From Bradyrhizobium roseum (GTDB taxonomy: Bacteria > Pseudomonadota > Alphaproteobacteria > Rhizobiales > Xanthobacteraceae), in contig NZ_CP129212.1 of assembly GCF_030413175.1 (NCBI RefSeq), forward strand, positions 2,604,001-2,668,000: a stretch of 64,000 nt of DNA, in the 5' to 3' direction. Of the stretch, positions 19,498-28,550 are shown piece after piece (position 1 is the first letter of the stretch; each line of letters opens with the position of its first letter). A model generated the notes under the pieces. That model did not search any database, was not told the DNA's origin, and was given only the letters and a program-made list of their open reading frames with translations. A program made the translations under genes and the position numbers.

Positions 19498-19842
19498 ATG
19501 CGATTGAAATCAAGCATCTGGGTCGCCGCCTACCTGCGCCGCTGCCAGACCGAGGGCGTCTTCGGCGCCGTGCGCAAGCGCGGGGCGGAGGAGGCGGGGG
19601 CGGTGTTCGTCAAGGTGGCGCTGCTCGACGGCAGCGCCATCCTTTTTGCTCCCGCGCCGCAGACCGTCTATGACGACAGCCGTCCGGCCGAGCGCTTCTT
19701 TGTCCCGACTTCGCCGCAGCCGATACCCGAATCATCCGTGGAAGAACGTCTCGCCAAGGAACTGCGGTTCGATCCCGACGCCTGGATCGTCGAGACCGAG
19801 GACCGGGCCGGGCGGCATTTTCTGGATCTGGCGAAGGCCTGA
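19498..19842 (+). CDS. DUF1491 family protein
   Basis: 114 residues, cytoplasmic. The start 'MRLKSSIWVAAYLRRCQTEG' and the later 'GAVFVKVALLDGSAILFAPAPQ' and 'DPDAWIVETEDRAGRHFLDL' are the pattern of DUF1491, a small alphaproteobacterial family of unknown function. The gene converges with the DUF2336 gene; their ends are one base apart. Confidence 0.9.
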   Translation: MRLKSSIWVAAYLRRCQTEGVFGAVRKRGAEEAGAVFVKVALLDGSAILFAPAPQTVYDDSRPAERFFVPTSPQPIPESSVEERLAKELRFDPDAWIVETEDRAGRHFLDLAKA

Positions 19843-19843
19843 C

Positions 19844-20821
19844 TTAACGCTTCGAGCCGTCGGTGCCGGTGCGCACCGTCGGCGCGCTTCCCGGCTGCAC
19901 GGTGGGGCGGCCCTGAACGGCCGCCGCGCGCGCGCGATGGCGTTCGTCGTCATAGAGGCCGGCGCGGTATTTGGCGCGGGTGACCGCCATGGTCGAGCCG
20001 CGCCACGCCGCCAGCATCACCAGCGCGGATCGCTCGCTCAGGCGGTCGTACAGCCGCGACAGCCGATAAACATTGTGTACGGATGAGCCGAACTCGGGAT
20101 TGAGGAACAGCAGCACGCGCTGGAAGATCGCGCTCGGCATGTCGAGCGCCCGCGCCGCGCAGGCGAGCGGCTCACCGCCGGGGTCGTGCACGACCTGTTC
20201 GGCGATCCGCTGGGTCAGGATCAGGGCCTCGCCCAGTTCAAGCGCGAAATTGGCGGTGTCCTCGGCGAACGCCGCCATCTCCAGGATATGAAGCGCGCGT
20301 GCGGCGCGGGCGGCGGGAATGCGCGGCGAGGCTTTCAGCGGCGTATTCTCGAGGTTGTGCAGGATCAGTGCGCGCTCGCTGGCCGCCGCCGCGAAGAACA
20401 TGTCGCTGAGTTCGGCGGCATCGTTGGGCCGCATCGCCAGCGTGGACGCCAGGCGCAACTGGGCCTCTGTTGGCACCTTGACCGCCGGTTCGCTGGCGGG
20501 GGCGGTCGCAATCGCCGCCGCAACCGGCAGGATGTCGCCGAGGGACGCGCGCCGTAGCCCGAGCTTGTCCATGATCTCGGGTGGCGTTGCCGGATAGATT
20601 GCCAGCCGCGCCCGCACCGCGGCGCGGGTCGCGTCGTCGACCTGGTCGATCAGGCGGGACGTCAGTTCGACGAAATGCCGTTCCTCGTCGGCGGAGTGCG
20701 CGTCGGTCTGGACATAAAGGTCGGTCAGCACGCGCAGCAAGGTGGGCCTGATGTCGACGCCCTCGCGGCGCGAGAGCGACATCAGCCCGTCGAATCCTGG
20801 AAACACTGCAGCTGCGGTCAT
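19844..20821 (-). CDS. DUF2336 domain protein
   Basis: 325 residues, soluble and mostly helical, with HEAT-like repeated helices ('LLRVLTDLYVQTDAHSADEERHFVELTSRLIDQVD', split here only for description at about 24-60). DUF2336 proteins are common in Rhizobiales and Caulobacterales without a known role. Two full CtrA-type boxes lie in the 251 bases upstream, one of them 54-68 bases from this ATG, so cell-cycle control is likely. Confidence 0.85.
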   Translation of the reverse strand: MTAAAVFPGFDGLMSLSRREGVDIRPTLLRVLTDLYVQTDAHSADEERHFVELTSRLIDQVDDATRAAVRARLAIYPATPPEIMDKLGLRRASLGDILPVAAAIATAPASEPAVKVPTEAQLRLASTLAMRPNDAAELSDMFFAAAASERALILHNLENTPLKASPRIPAARAARALHILEMAAFAEDTANFALELGEALILTQRIAEQVVHDPGGEPLACAARALDMPSAIFQRVLLFLNPEFGSSVHNVYRLSRLYDRLSERSALVMLAAWRGSTMAVTRAKYRAGLYDDERHRARAAAVQGRPTVQPGSAPTVRTGTDGSKR

Positions 20822-20874
20822 GTCAGGTGTACGCGACTTTGGAAAATCCCTGAGGTCAGCCTACGCACGGCCCT

Positions 20875-20889
20875 TTAAGACTTGGTTAA
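20875..20889. promoter_or_regulatory. CtrA-type box TTAA-N7-TTAA (first of two)
   Basis: A perfect match to the CtrA consensus in a GC-rich genome, 54 bases upstream of the DUF2336 start. Confidence 0.6.
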
Positions 20890-20985
20890 GCAAAACGCTT
20901 CGTGAAGAAATCCGGTAAAATGCCCGGTTTTTGCGTGCAGCGGGCGGGCCGGCTGTCTCCCCCGTAACTGTACCACCCGCGCAAA

Positions 20986-21000
20986 TTAAGATGCCGTTAA
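20986..21000. promoter_or_regulatory. CtrA-type box TTAA-N7-TTAA (second of two)
   Basis: A second perfect match, continued by CC as in the extended consensus (TTAACC), 72 bases upstream of the small gene at 21073. Confidence 0.6.
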
Positions 21001-21072
21001 CCACGTTCTGTTCTGAATATCGGCGTGTCGGCGGCCAGAGCGTGTTCGTGCGGCAGTGAGAGAGAACGGATT

Positions 21073-21273
21073 ATGGGCACCATCATTGAATTTCCGGCGG
21101 ATGCGGCTTCGCGGCGGCCGGGCCCAACCATGGATGGCGCTTCACGCGATGGCCTGGGAACCGTGTTGATCCTTCCCGTTGTCCGCATCGAACGTCCCGC
21201 CGGCGAAACCGGCGACGGGCGCGGACCGGAAGAGGGGGCCGCACCCGGTCGCCGTCGGCGTCGGCGCCCCTGA
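21073..21273 (+). CDS. Small protein of unknown function (MGTIIEFP...)
   Basis: 66 residues from the ATG at 21073; a longer frame to 21025 adds 16 residues without support. It begins MGTIIEFPADAASRRPG, a start I recall from other Bradyrhizobium small proteins, has a short hydrophobic stretch 'GTVLILPVVRIE' and ends in an Arg-rich tail. A CtrA-type box lies 72 bases upstream. A lipoprotein gene follows after about ten bases. Function unknown. Confidence 0.65.
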   Translation: MGTIIEFPADAASRRPGPTMDGASRDGLGTVLILPVVRIERPAGETGDGRGPEEGAAPGRRRRRRP

Positions 21274-21290
21274 ACCGCGGAATTTTGCAG

Positions 21291-22058
21291 ATGCCGGGGC
21301 CGTGCCTCCCGATCCGGACCGTATGGCTTCGGTCGCTCCCGGCCCTGATGCTGCTGGCTGCGGCGCTCGGCGGCTGCAGCGGCGGCGATTTCGGCCGCAC
21401 CCGCGGCGACATGCGCAACGACGACATGCACCGCTGGCTCGGCGCCGAGGTGACGGGAAGCGTCGGCTTCAAGCCCTCGCATTTTCAGCTCACCGAAAAC
21501 GAGCGCCAGCTCCGCGATCTCGCCTATCCCCTGATCGAACCGCCGCATTCGCGCCCCGCCTGGAAGAGCGTGTTCGGCGATTACCAGCCGCTGCCCTCGC
21601 CATGGCGGCAGAAGGTGGTGTTTGACCGCACTTTGTACGGGCGCACGCTGATCGACGAGCCGCACCGCTCGCACACCTCGCGCTATCAGCAACTGATCCA
21701 GGACGTCCGCAACGACATCACGCGGTTCGAGCCGTTCTTCGCTTCCGCCATGCACGTCATCGAACTCGACCGCAAGCGCAGCGCCAGCATGAAGATGGTG
21801 TCGGAACTGTCGCCGCGCGAACGAGACGATGCGATCGCCCGGATGGAAGAGAACACCCTGATCGTGCAATGGGTGCAGCAATGCCTGGAGCGGCGGATCT
21901 CATCCTATCGCTGGGCGCTGGAGCGGCTGGTGATCCAGGCCCCCGACAACATCGCCGCCGACGCCGACCGCCTGATCGGCGAACTAGCCGCCCAAACCGC
22001 CAATCCGCCGGTTGCCGCCCAGCCGGTGATCGGGCGGGCGGTGACGGTGAAGGGCTGA
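21291..22058 (+). CDS. Predicted lipoprotein of unknown function
   Basis: 255 residues from the ATG at 21291 (a TTG two codons earlier is possible). A lipoprotein signal is visible: charged start, hydrophobic 'SLPALMLLAAALGGCSGG' with the lipobox LGGC near residue 28. The mature part is soluble and polar with conserved-looking 'FQLTENERQLRDLAYPLIEPP' and helical stretches at the end. Probably outer- or inner-membrane anchored in the periplasm. It follows the small gene at 21073 and probably shares its transcript. Confidence 0.82.
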   Translation: MPGPCLPIRTVWLRSLPALMLLAAALGGCSGGDFGRTRGDMRNDDMHRWLGAEVTGSVGFKPSHFQLTENERQLRDLAYPLIEPPHSRPAWKSVFGDYQPLPSPWRQKVVFDRTLYGRTLIDEPHRSHTSRYQQLIQDVRNDITRFEPFFASAMHVIELDRKRSASMKMVSELSPRERDDAIARMEENTLIVQWVQQCLERRISSYRWALERLVIQAPDNIAADADRLIGELAAQTANPPVAAQPVIGRAVTVKG

Positions 22059-22361
22059 TTCTCGAACGGGCCGATCAGGCGCACGGATTGCGGTGAGGGG
22101 CCTTTCACGCCAGTTCGGCCGAGCCGCCGGGTGCCGACAGCAAAAATCCAACAAGCAAAAGGGGCAGCGCCCCGACTCTCGACCCCAGATGCGCCGTCCC
22201 GATATTGGAAAGCGCCCGTACCATATCGACGGCCAAAACAACGAACGGCTGAGCTGTTGCCCGCTGTTCTCCTCGCCCACGGGCGCAATTAGCCATAGCT
22301 CGCTTTGGTTGTGCAGGCAGTTTTGCTTCGCGCGATCGCTGTATCCCGCTGCAGCCCGTCT
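22059..22361. other. Convergent intergenic region
   Basis: 303 bases between the lipoprotein and the convergent DUF1254 gene. It contains a short minus-strand frame (about 22105-22224) coding a hydrophobic 39-residue peptide, which I do not accept as a gene. No clear terminator stem is seen. Confidence 0.4.
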
Positions 22362-22982
22362 TCAGCGCTTGCCCTTCGCTGCGGGCGCAGGCGCAGGCGC
22401 CGGTGCGGCCGGTTCGGGCTGCTTGGCCGCCACCGGTTCGGTCTCGATCATGCATTTCGAGGCGGCCAGCGAAGCTTGCGCCTGCGGCATCAGGCCGGGC
22501 TCGGGCGCCAGCGCCTTCAGCACGATCAGGCCGGTCGTCGTCGGGGAGTCGATGATCAGCCGGTCGGCGGCGGTGACTTCCTCGTCCTCCGGCAGTTCGG
22601 AATGCTGCGCTTCCGTCATCAGGTCGAGTTCGATCACCTTGCGGCCGGCGGAGCGGTCGTTGATGGCGTAATAGGCGACCTCGTTGCGGGTGTAGAACGA
22701 CACCGACGTATAGGCCTGGCTGACCGGCACCGTCAGCTTGAGCGGACCGGCCGAGAGATCGTAGCGGCAGACCGCGACCGCGAATGCCGGGTCCATGAAC
22801 GGCATCGGCGCGTTGTTCGGCTCGGCGAGGGGTAGCGCCGTGACGGCGTTCTCCTTCGTCATCGGCGTCAGCCGCGAATAGGCGTCCTGGGTGGCGATGC
22901 GCGGCAGCGCCAGCACGCTGACGAGATGCACCACGCCGCCCAGCAGCACGCCCGCGAGGATGGTGAGGGCGAGGCGGATCAT
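22362..22982 (-). CDS. DUF1254-type small membrane-anchored protein
   Basis: 206 residues: an N-terminal transmembrane signal ('LALTILAGVLLGGVVHLVSVLALP'), then a periplasmic domain ('FMDPAFAVAVCRYDLSAGPL', 'SFYTRNEVAYYAINDRSAG') and an Ala/Pro-rich tail. The sequence matches the short rhizobial proteins labelled DUF1254, which occur next to a DUF1214 partner. Here the partner lies immediately upstream and overlaps by four bases, so the two are coupled and probably form a complex. Function unknown. Confidence 0.78.
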   Translation of the reverse strand: MIRLALTILAGVLLGGVVHLVSVLALPRIATQDAYSRLTPMTKENAVTALPLAEPNNAPMPFMDPAFAVAVCRYDLSAGPLKLTVPVSQAYTSVSFYTRNEVAYYAINDRSAGRKVIELDLMTEAQHSELPEDEEVTAADRLIIDSPTTTGLIVLKALAPEPGLMPQAQASLAASKCMIETEPVAAKQPEPAAPAPAPAPAAKGKR

Positions 22983-23557
22983 GGGCAGCCCACCGTCGTG
23001 ATCGATGGCATCGGCGCGTCGCGCTGGGTCCGCGTCGCCACGCCCACCGGCGTATCGTAGAGCCGCAGCATCAGCGCGTAGCGCTCGATGCCGCCGGTCG
23101 GCAGCCAGTTGCCGGCCCGCGACCGCGCCGCCACGCGGATCTCGAATGCGCCGTCGGAGCCGCGGACGATCTCCTGGCTGGTGAAGCCGTAACGCTGCAG
23201 CGAATTGGCGACCAGGTGGCCCTTGCGGTCGAACAGGGTCAGCGTCCAGAACCGCGCCGCCGGCGTCACGCCGCTGACGACCACGTCGCAGCGCCCGTCG
23301 AGCGGCTTGTTCTTGTCGTCAGTGGTCGCCGAGAAGGCGATGCCGTCGCCGGTGCCGATCGGCAATTCGCCGCTGCGGGCGATCGCGGCGCGCGAATAGG
23401 GATCGATATCGGAACTGCCGCTCTTGGGCCGCGCGGTCCAGGCGCCGATCGTCAGCGTGCCGAGATCGGTGCCGCGCGTCGACGTCAGGTAGGTCGAGCC
23501 GAGGCCGACGGCCGTGGCGAGCGCCAACGCCAGCAAGGTGATGAAGATCAGCCGCAC
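22979..23557 (-). CDS. DUF1214 domain protein
   Basis: 192 residues: an N-terminal membrane segment ('LIFITLLALALATAVGLGSTYL') and a beta-rich periplasmic part ('TIGAWTARPKSGSSDIDPYSRAAIARSGELPIG' region, 'WTLTLFDRKGHLVANSLQR'). DUF1214 often occurs fused behind DUF1254 in proteins of about 450 residues; here they are separate genes in the opposite order. Overlap with the downstream gene is ATGA. Confidence 0.82.
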   Translation of the reverse strand: MRLIFITLLALALATAVGLGSTYLTSTRGTDLGTLTIGAWTARPKSGSSDIDPYSRAAIARSGELPIGTGDGIAFSATTDDKNKPLDGRCDVVVSGVTPAARFWTLTLFDRKGHLVANSLQRYGFTSQEIVRGSDGAFEIRVAARSRAGNWLPTGGIERYALMLRLYDTPVGVATRTQRDAPMPSITTVGCP

Positions 23558-23709
23558 AGCGCAAAGCTCCGAAACGTCACGGCGTCAGACCCCGGTCGAA
23601 CCGGCTTCATTCAAAACCTGAAGCGGGACTTTTCGGTCGCGCCTACCGTCGTCGACGCCTCGCATCCGCTCCGAGGATACTCGATCAAGGTTCTGCCGGT
23701 TCATGGTTT

Positions 23710-26055
23710 TCAATTCTTCCGCTGCGCCGGTGCGGGTGCGTCGCCGGCGGCCGCGACATAGTTCTCCGGGAAGGCCAGCGCGCCCGACGTGACCGGCTTG
23801 CCGGATTGCTTCGGATCGATGGACGAGGTCTTGCCCGCGGTCTTGCCGGCCTCGTCGAGCAACCGCTCGACGCGCACCAGGATGTCCGCGCCGCGCCGGG
23901 TCAATACCGGCGGCGGACCGGCCTTGGTCTCCAGCACCCGCGCCGCGCCATTGGCTGCAACGCTGCCGGGCAGGGCGGGCGGCGGCAATTTCGGCCCCAT
24001 GCCGACGCCGGGAATTTCCTTCACCTCGACGCCCTGGTGGGCGACCACCATGATGTCGTGCCAGGTTTGCGCGGGCAGCGAGCCGCCGGTCATGCGGTTG
24101 GTCGGCGAGTAGTCGTCATTGCCGTACCAGACCGCGCAGGAGAAGTTGCCGGTGTAGCCGACGAACCAGGCGTCGCGGTAGGCGTTGGTGGTGCCGGTCT
24201 TGCCGGCGGCCGGAATGCCGTCCAGCGCCGCGCGGCGCGCGGTGCCTTCCGTGACGACGTGGCTCATCATTTCCGCCATGTCGGCGGCGACGGAGGCGGG
24301 GATGGCCTGTACCGGCTTCTTGCCGTCGCGATCGAAGCGCCAGACCAGGTCGCCGGTGCCGGTGCGCACTTCCAGCACGGCGTGCGGTTTCGCCGACTTG
24401 CCCTTGTTCGGGAAGGTGGCATAGGCGACGGCGTGTTCGAGCACGGTGACTTCGTCGGAGCCGATCGGCATCGACGGCGTGTCGGGCAGCGGCGCGGTCA
24501 GGCCGAACTTGCGCGCGACCTCGGTGATCTTGGCGCGGCCGGCCTTGGCCGGGTTCGGCGACTTGCCGCCAAGCGCGATCGAAAGTTTCACGGGCACGAC
24601 GTTGATCGAGCGGGTGATCGCCTGGGTCAGCGTCACCGAGCCGGAATAGGAGTGGCCATAGTTCTGCGGGCACCAGTTGCCGATGCAGACCGGGCCGTCG
24701 ACCACGATGGAGGACGGCTTGTAACCGTTCAGCAGCGCGGTCGTGTAGACGTAGGGCTTGAACGAGGAGCCCGGCTGCCGGTAGGCGTCGGTCGCCCGGT
24801 TGAACTGGCTGGAGCCGTAGTCGCGGCCGCCGACCATGGCGCGAACGCCGCCGTCGAGGTCGGACACCACGACGGAAGCCTGCGTCGCGTGATAGTCGCG
24901 GCCGAACTGGCGAAGCTGGTTTTCGACCGCTTCCTCGGCGGCGCGCTGCACCGTCATGTCGATCGCGGTGCGCACCACAAAGACGCGCTCGGTGTAGGAT
25001 TTCGGAAACGTGTCGACCAGCTTGCGCATCTCGTCGAAGGCGTAGTCGAGATAGTAGTTCGGCGAGTTCTCGTCGCGGCGGTCGACGGCGATGGCCGGAT
25101 TGCGGCGGGCGCCGAACACCTGGCCCTCGGTCATGAAGCCGGCATCGACGAGATTGTCGAGCACCACGTTGGCGCGGGCGCGGGCGGCCGGCAGGTTGAT
25201 GTGGGGCGCGTATTTCGTCGGCGCCTTGAACAGCCCGGCCAGCATCGCGGACTCGGCGAGCGTGACGTCGCGCGCCGACTTGTTGAAGTAGAAATGCGCC
25301 GCACCGTCGACGCCGAAGGTGCCGCCGCCCATATAGGCGCGGTCGAGATAGAGTTTTAGGATCTCGTTCTTGGTGAGCCGCGTTTCCAGCCAGATCGCAA
25401 GGAACGCTTCCTTCACTTTGCGCTCGATGGTGCGCTCGTTGTTGAGGAACAGGTTCTTGGCGAGCTGCTGGCTGATCGACGAACCACCCTGGCGCACGCC
25501 GCCGGCCTGCGCGTTGGTGACGAGCGCGCGCGCGGTGCCGGCGATGTCGATGCCGAAATGGTCGTAGAAGCGGCGGTCCTCGGTGGCCAGCGTCGCCTTG
25601 ATCAGATTGTCCGGAAAGTCTTCCAGCGGGATCGAGTCGTTGTGCTTGATGCCGCGGCTGCCGATCGGATTGCCGTAGCGGTCGAGGAACGACACGGCGA
25701 GGTCGGACTTTTTCAGCCAGTCGTCATCGGCGGTTTCGCGAAACGCCGGCACCGCCAGCGCCAGCATCAGGATCAGTCCGCCGAGGCCGATCGTGGCGGC
25801 TTCCGACATTGGTTCGATGAAGACCCAGCGCTTCCAGCGGCCGACATAGAAGCGGTCCATGAAGGTGGAGTAGCGCTCGTAGAGCTCGCGCAGGCCCTTG
25901 CCCGACGAAAACAGCGTGGAGTCGATGCGCGCGTCCAGATCCAGAAAGAAGTTCCGGATCTTCTGCTTCCACGCGGGAGGTAGGATCTGGCGCACCGGGA
26001 CCTGCAGTCGGTTCGAACGCTCGCACGCCCGCCCTGGGCGCTGTCGGAACGTCAT
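23710..26055 (-). CDS. Penicillin-binding protein 1A (bifunctional transglycosylase/transpeptidase)
   Basis: 781 residues from the ATG at 26055; a TTG at 26079 would add eight. One transmembrane helix near 85-105 follows a cytoplasmic N-terminus. The GT51 domain shows 'EDRRFYDHFGID' with the catalytic Glu and 'GGSSISQQLAKNLFLNNERT' split over two motifs. The transpeptidase domain shows the Ser-x-x-Lys motif in 'PGSSFKPYVYTT', the SxN motif in 'TRSINVVPVK' and the KTG motif in 'AGKTGTTNAYRDAWFVGYT'. It polymerises and cross-links peptidoglycan in the periplasm. Rhizobial class A PBPs come in several paralogs, so no symbol is given. Confidence 0.93.
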   Translation of the reverse strand: MTFRQRPGRACERSNRLQVPVRQILPPAWKQKIRNFFLDLDARIDSTLFSSGKGLRELYERYSTFMDRFYVGRWKRWVFIEPMSEAATIGLGGLILMLALAVPAFRETADDDWLKKSDLAVSFLDRYGNPIGSRGIKHNDSIPLEDFPDNLIKATLATEDRRFYDHFGIDIAGTARALVTNAQAGGVRQGGSSISQQLAKNLFLNNERTIERKVKEAFLAIWLETRLTKNEILKLYLDRAYMGGGTFGVDGAAHFYFNKSARDVTLAESAMLAGLFKAPTKYAPHINLPAARARANVVLDNLVDAGFMTEGQVFGARRNPAIAVDRRDENSPNYYLDYAFDEMRKLVDTFPKSYTERVFVVRTAIDMTVQRAAEEAVENQLRQFGRDYHATQASVVVSDLDGGVRAMVGGRDYGSSQFNRATDAYRQPGSSFKPYVYTTALLNGYKPSSIVVDGPVCIGNWCPQNYGHSYSGSVTLTQAITRSINVVPVKLSIALGGKSPNPAKAGRAKITEVARKFGLTAPLPDTPSMPIGSDEVTVLEHAVAYATFPNKGKSAKPHAVLEVRTGTGDLVWRFDRDGKKPVQAIPASVAADMAEMMSHVVTEGTARRAALDGIPAAGKTGTTNAYRDAWFVGYTGNFSCAVWYGNDDYSPTNRMTGGSLPAQTWHDIMVVAHQGVEVKEIPGVGMGPKLPPPALPGSVAANGAARVLETKAGPPPVLTRRGADILVRVERLLDEAGKTAGKTSSIDPKQSGKPVTSGALAFPENYVAAAGDAPAPAQRKN

Positions 26056-26279
26056 GGTTCGATGTTGCGGCAAACCCAAGGCGCTTTTAGGACGCTTGGG
26101 GACTCACATTTGTTGTATCCGAGCGGGGGTCATAAACCAATGCTCCCGCTCACCATTTTGATCGTCGGCCCTAACGCGTTCCCCGCCTTTTTACGCCGGC
26201 ATTCAGCCCGCTTGCGCGCCAGTTGCCCGACCCCCTAGAAGGGCTGCAGCCGAAACCCTGCGGGAAACCATACCAATTC

Positions 26280-26795
26280 ATGTCCCCACCGCCCAAACGC
26301 GCTTCCGGCCAGGAGGGATTCTTCTGGAAAACCAAGGTGTTGGAAGAAATGTCCAGCGCCGAATGGGAGAGCCTGTGCGATGGCTGCGCGCGATGCTGCC
26401 TGGAAAAGCTGGAAGACGAGGATACCGGCAAGATCTACTTCACCCATGTCTCCTGCAAACTGCTCGATTCCGGCCTGTGCGCCTGCAAGGATTACCCGAA
26501 CCGCTCCGACAAGGTTCCCGATTGCGTCCGCCTGACGCCTGAGAACGTTCGTACCCTGAACTGGCTGCCGCCGAGCTGCGGCTACAAACTGGTCGCCGAG
26601 GGGCGCGATCTCTATTGGTGGCATCCGCTGATCTCAGGCGATCCCAATACCGTGCATGAAGCCGGGGTTTCGGTGCGCGGCCGGGTGCAGGGCACCGAGG
26701 AGGAGATCGCCGATGAGGATCTTGAGGACCACATCGTGCAATGGCCGGCGCTGTTGCCGAAGCGCGCGCGGCTGAAAAAGCGGCCGAAGACCTGA
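26280..26795 (+). CDS. YcgN family cysteine-cluster protein (UPF0260)
   Basis: 171 residues from the ATG at 26280; the frame extends to a TTG at 26223. Cysteines are arranged as in UPF0260/YcgN ('[15 protein letters not shown]', '[19 protein letters not shown]', 'PDCVRL', 'PSCGYKL'), suggesting a bound metal or Fe-S cluster. The end '[21 protein letters not shown]' is also typical. Function not established. Confidence 0.92.
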   Translation: MSPPPKRASGQEGFFWKTKVLEEMSSAEWESLCDGCARCCLEKLEDEDTGKIYFTHVSCKLLDSGLCACKDYPNRSDKVPDCVRLTPENVRTLNWLPPSCGYKLVAEGRDLYWWHPLISGDPNTVHEAGVSVRGRVQGTEEEIADEDLEDHIVQWPALLPKRARLKKRPKT

Positions 26796-26861
26796 AAAAT
26801 CGCTGAACGTCTGGCTCCGTTCAATTGCGAGAACGCGACGGCCCTCTCGCGGGAGGCACCT

Positions 26862-28541
26862 ATGCGCTCAGGCGTCTGCCGCGAAGGCGATTCGGGCTTT
26901 ATTGTGCAGTGCATAAGGCGATTCCATCTCGGCGGCCTTGGCCGCGTAGAAAACATTGCGTCCGACATGAACCAGCACCAGCGGCAGGGCCATGAGCCCG
27001 CCGACCAGACGACGTTGCCGGACGATATTGGCCGCGAGCTCGCGCACATCACGACCGAGGTCATCGATGTCAGCGACGCGCCGCCGCTCGCGCCGCCGGC
27101 GCCGCTGAGCCCGGACGAGGTCCGCACCATCCTGATGAGCCTGCTGCTGACGATGTTCCTGGCCGCGCTGGACCAGACCATCGTGGCGACCGCGCTTCCG
27201 ACCATCGGCCGCCAGTTCAACGACGTCAGCAACCTTTCCTGGGTCATCACGTCCTATTTGCTGGCGTCGACCGCGGTCGCGCCGGTGTTCGGTACGCTCA
27301 GCGACATCTATGGCCGCCGCGTCATGATCACGGTTTCGCTGGTGCTGTTTACGGCCGGTTCGATCCTCTGCGCGGTGGCGCCGAACATGACGGTGCTGAT
27401 CATCGCTCGCGGCCTGCAGGGGCTCGGCGGCGGCGGCATCATGCCGGTGGTGCAGACCGTGATCTCCGACGTGGTCTCACCGCGCGAGCGCGGCAGGTAT
27501 CAGGCCTATTTCAGCGGCGTCTGGATGGCGGCGGGCCTGCTGGGTCCGGTGCTCGGCGGCGTGTTCGCCGAACATCTGCACTGGTCGATGATCTTCTGGA
27601 TCAACGTGCCGCTCGCCATCGGCGCGCTGTTTTTGCTGCTGCCCAAGATGGCGAAGATCCCGGTGTTCCACCGCCGGCGCAAGGTCGACTGGCTCGGCGG
27701 CGTGCTGTTGATGGCGTCGGCGGTCGCGGTCATGCTGGTGTTGAGCTGGGGCGGCAACCGCTACGCCTGGCTGTCGCCGGCGATCATGGCGATGATCGGC
27801 GGGGCCGTCGCGCTGGCGCTTGCCTTCGTCTGGCACGCGCGCCACGCCGACGAGCCGTTTTTGCCGCTGCCGCTGCTGGGCGGCACGGTGGTGCCTTACG
27901 CCATGGCGGCCGGCGGCTGCGCGCTGGGCGCCATCACCGCACTCACCGTGCACTTGCCGCTCTATTACGAGGTCGTCTATCATCTGACGGCGAGCGAGGC
28001 GGGGCTTGCGCTGATCCCGCTCGCGGCGATTTCCACCTGCGGCGCGGCGATCGCCGGACGGACCATGGCGCGCGCCAAGCACTACAAGCGTGTCGCCATC
28101 GCCGGCACGTCCGCGGCGACGGTCTTCGGCCTGGTGCTGAGCGTGACGACGCTGCCATTGTGGGGCCTGCTGGTCGTCCTCTCGCTGTTCGCGCTCGGGC
28201 TCGGCACCACATTCCCGGTCAGCGTGGTTTCGCTGCAGAATTCCGTGGGCCGCGCGCAGATCGGTACCGTGACCGGCGCGATGAATTTCTTTCGCGCGCT
28301 GATGTCGTCGTTCATGGTCGCCGCCTTCAGCGCGATCCTGCTGATGCAGCTCGGGCCCGGCATCTCGCTCGGCGAGCATCGCGGACCGGCGAATGCGATA
28401 CCCGTCGCCGACATGATCACCGCGTTCCATTACGTGTTCGGCGCCGCCACCGCGCTGTTGGCCTGTGCCTCGCTGTGCATCATCCTGATGGAGGAACGGC
28501 CGCTGGCTGGTCCGTCGACGCCGGCCGAGTTGGCGGAGTAG
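26862..28541 (+). CDS. DHA2-type MFS drug:H+ antiporter (14 helices)
   Basis: 559 residues from the ATG at 26862, which has a strong GGGAGG six bases upstream; a second ATG at 26967 (MNQHQRQGHE) would give 524 residues and looks more like the usual length, but has no ribosome site. The start of the transporter core, 'FLAALDQTIVATALPTIGRQ', is motif D1 of the DHA2 family, followed by motif A 'GTLSDIYGRRVMI' and motif C 'VWMAAGLLGPVLGGVF'. It probably exports hydrophobic toxic compounds across the inner membrane. No repressor gene sits beside it. Confidence 0.9.
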   Translation: MRSGVCREGDSGFIVQCIRRFHLGGLGRVENIASDMNQHQRQGHEPADQTTLPDDIGRELAHITTEVIDVSDAPPLAPPAPLSPDEVRTILMSLLLTMFLAALDQTIVATALPTIGRQFNDVSNLSWVITSYLLASTAVAPVFGTLSDIYGRRVMITVSLVLFTAGSILCAVAPNMTVLIIARGLQGLGGGGIMPVVQTVISDVVSPRERGRYQAYFSGVWMAAGLLGPVLGGVFAEHLHWSMIFWINVPLAIGALFLLLPKMAKIPVFHRRRKVDWLGGVLLMASAVAVMLVLSWGGNRYAWLSPAIMAMIGGAVALALAFVWHARHADEPFLPLPLLGGTVVPYAMAAGGCALGAITALTVHLPLYYEVVYHLTASEAGLALIPLAAISTCGAAIAGRTMARAKHYKRVAIAGTSAATVFGLVLSVTTLPLWGLLVVLSLFALGLGTTFPVSVVSLQNSVGRAQIGTVTGAMNFFRALMSSFMVAAFSAILLMQLGPGISLGEHRGPANAIPVADMITAFHYVFGAATALLACASLCIILMEERPLAGPSTPAELAE

Positions 28542-28550
28542 GGCACGGCT

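Noticed and set aside
22105..22224. 39-residue hydrophobic peptide on the minus strand
   Set aside because: Resembles a signal peptide without a mature protein and has no ribosome site; could be a chance frame.
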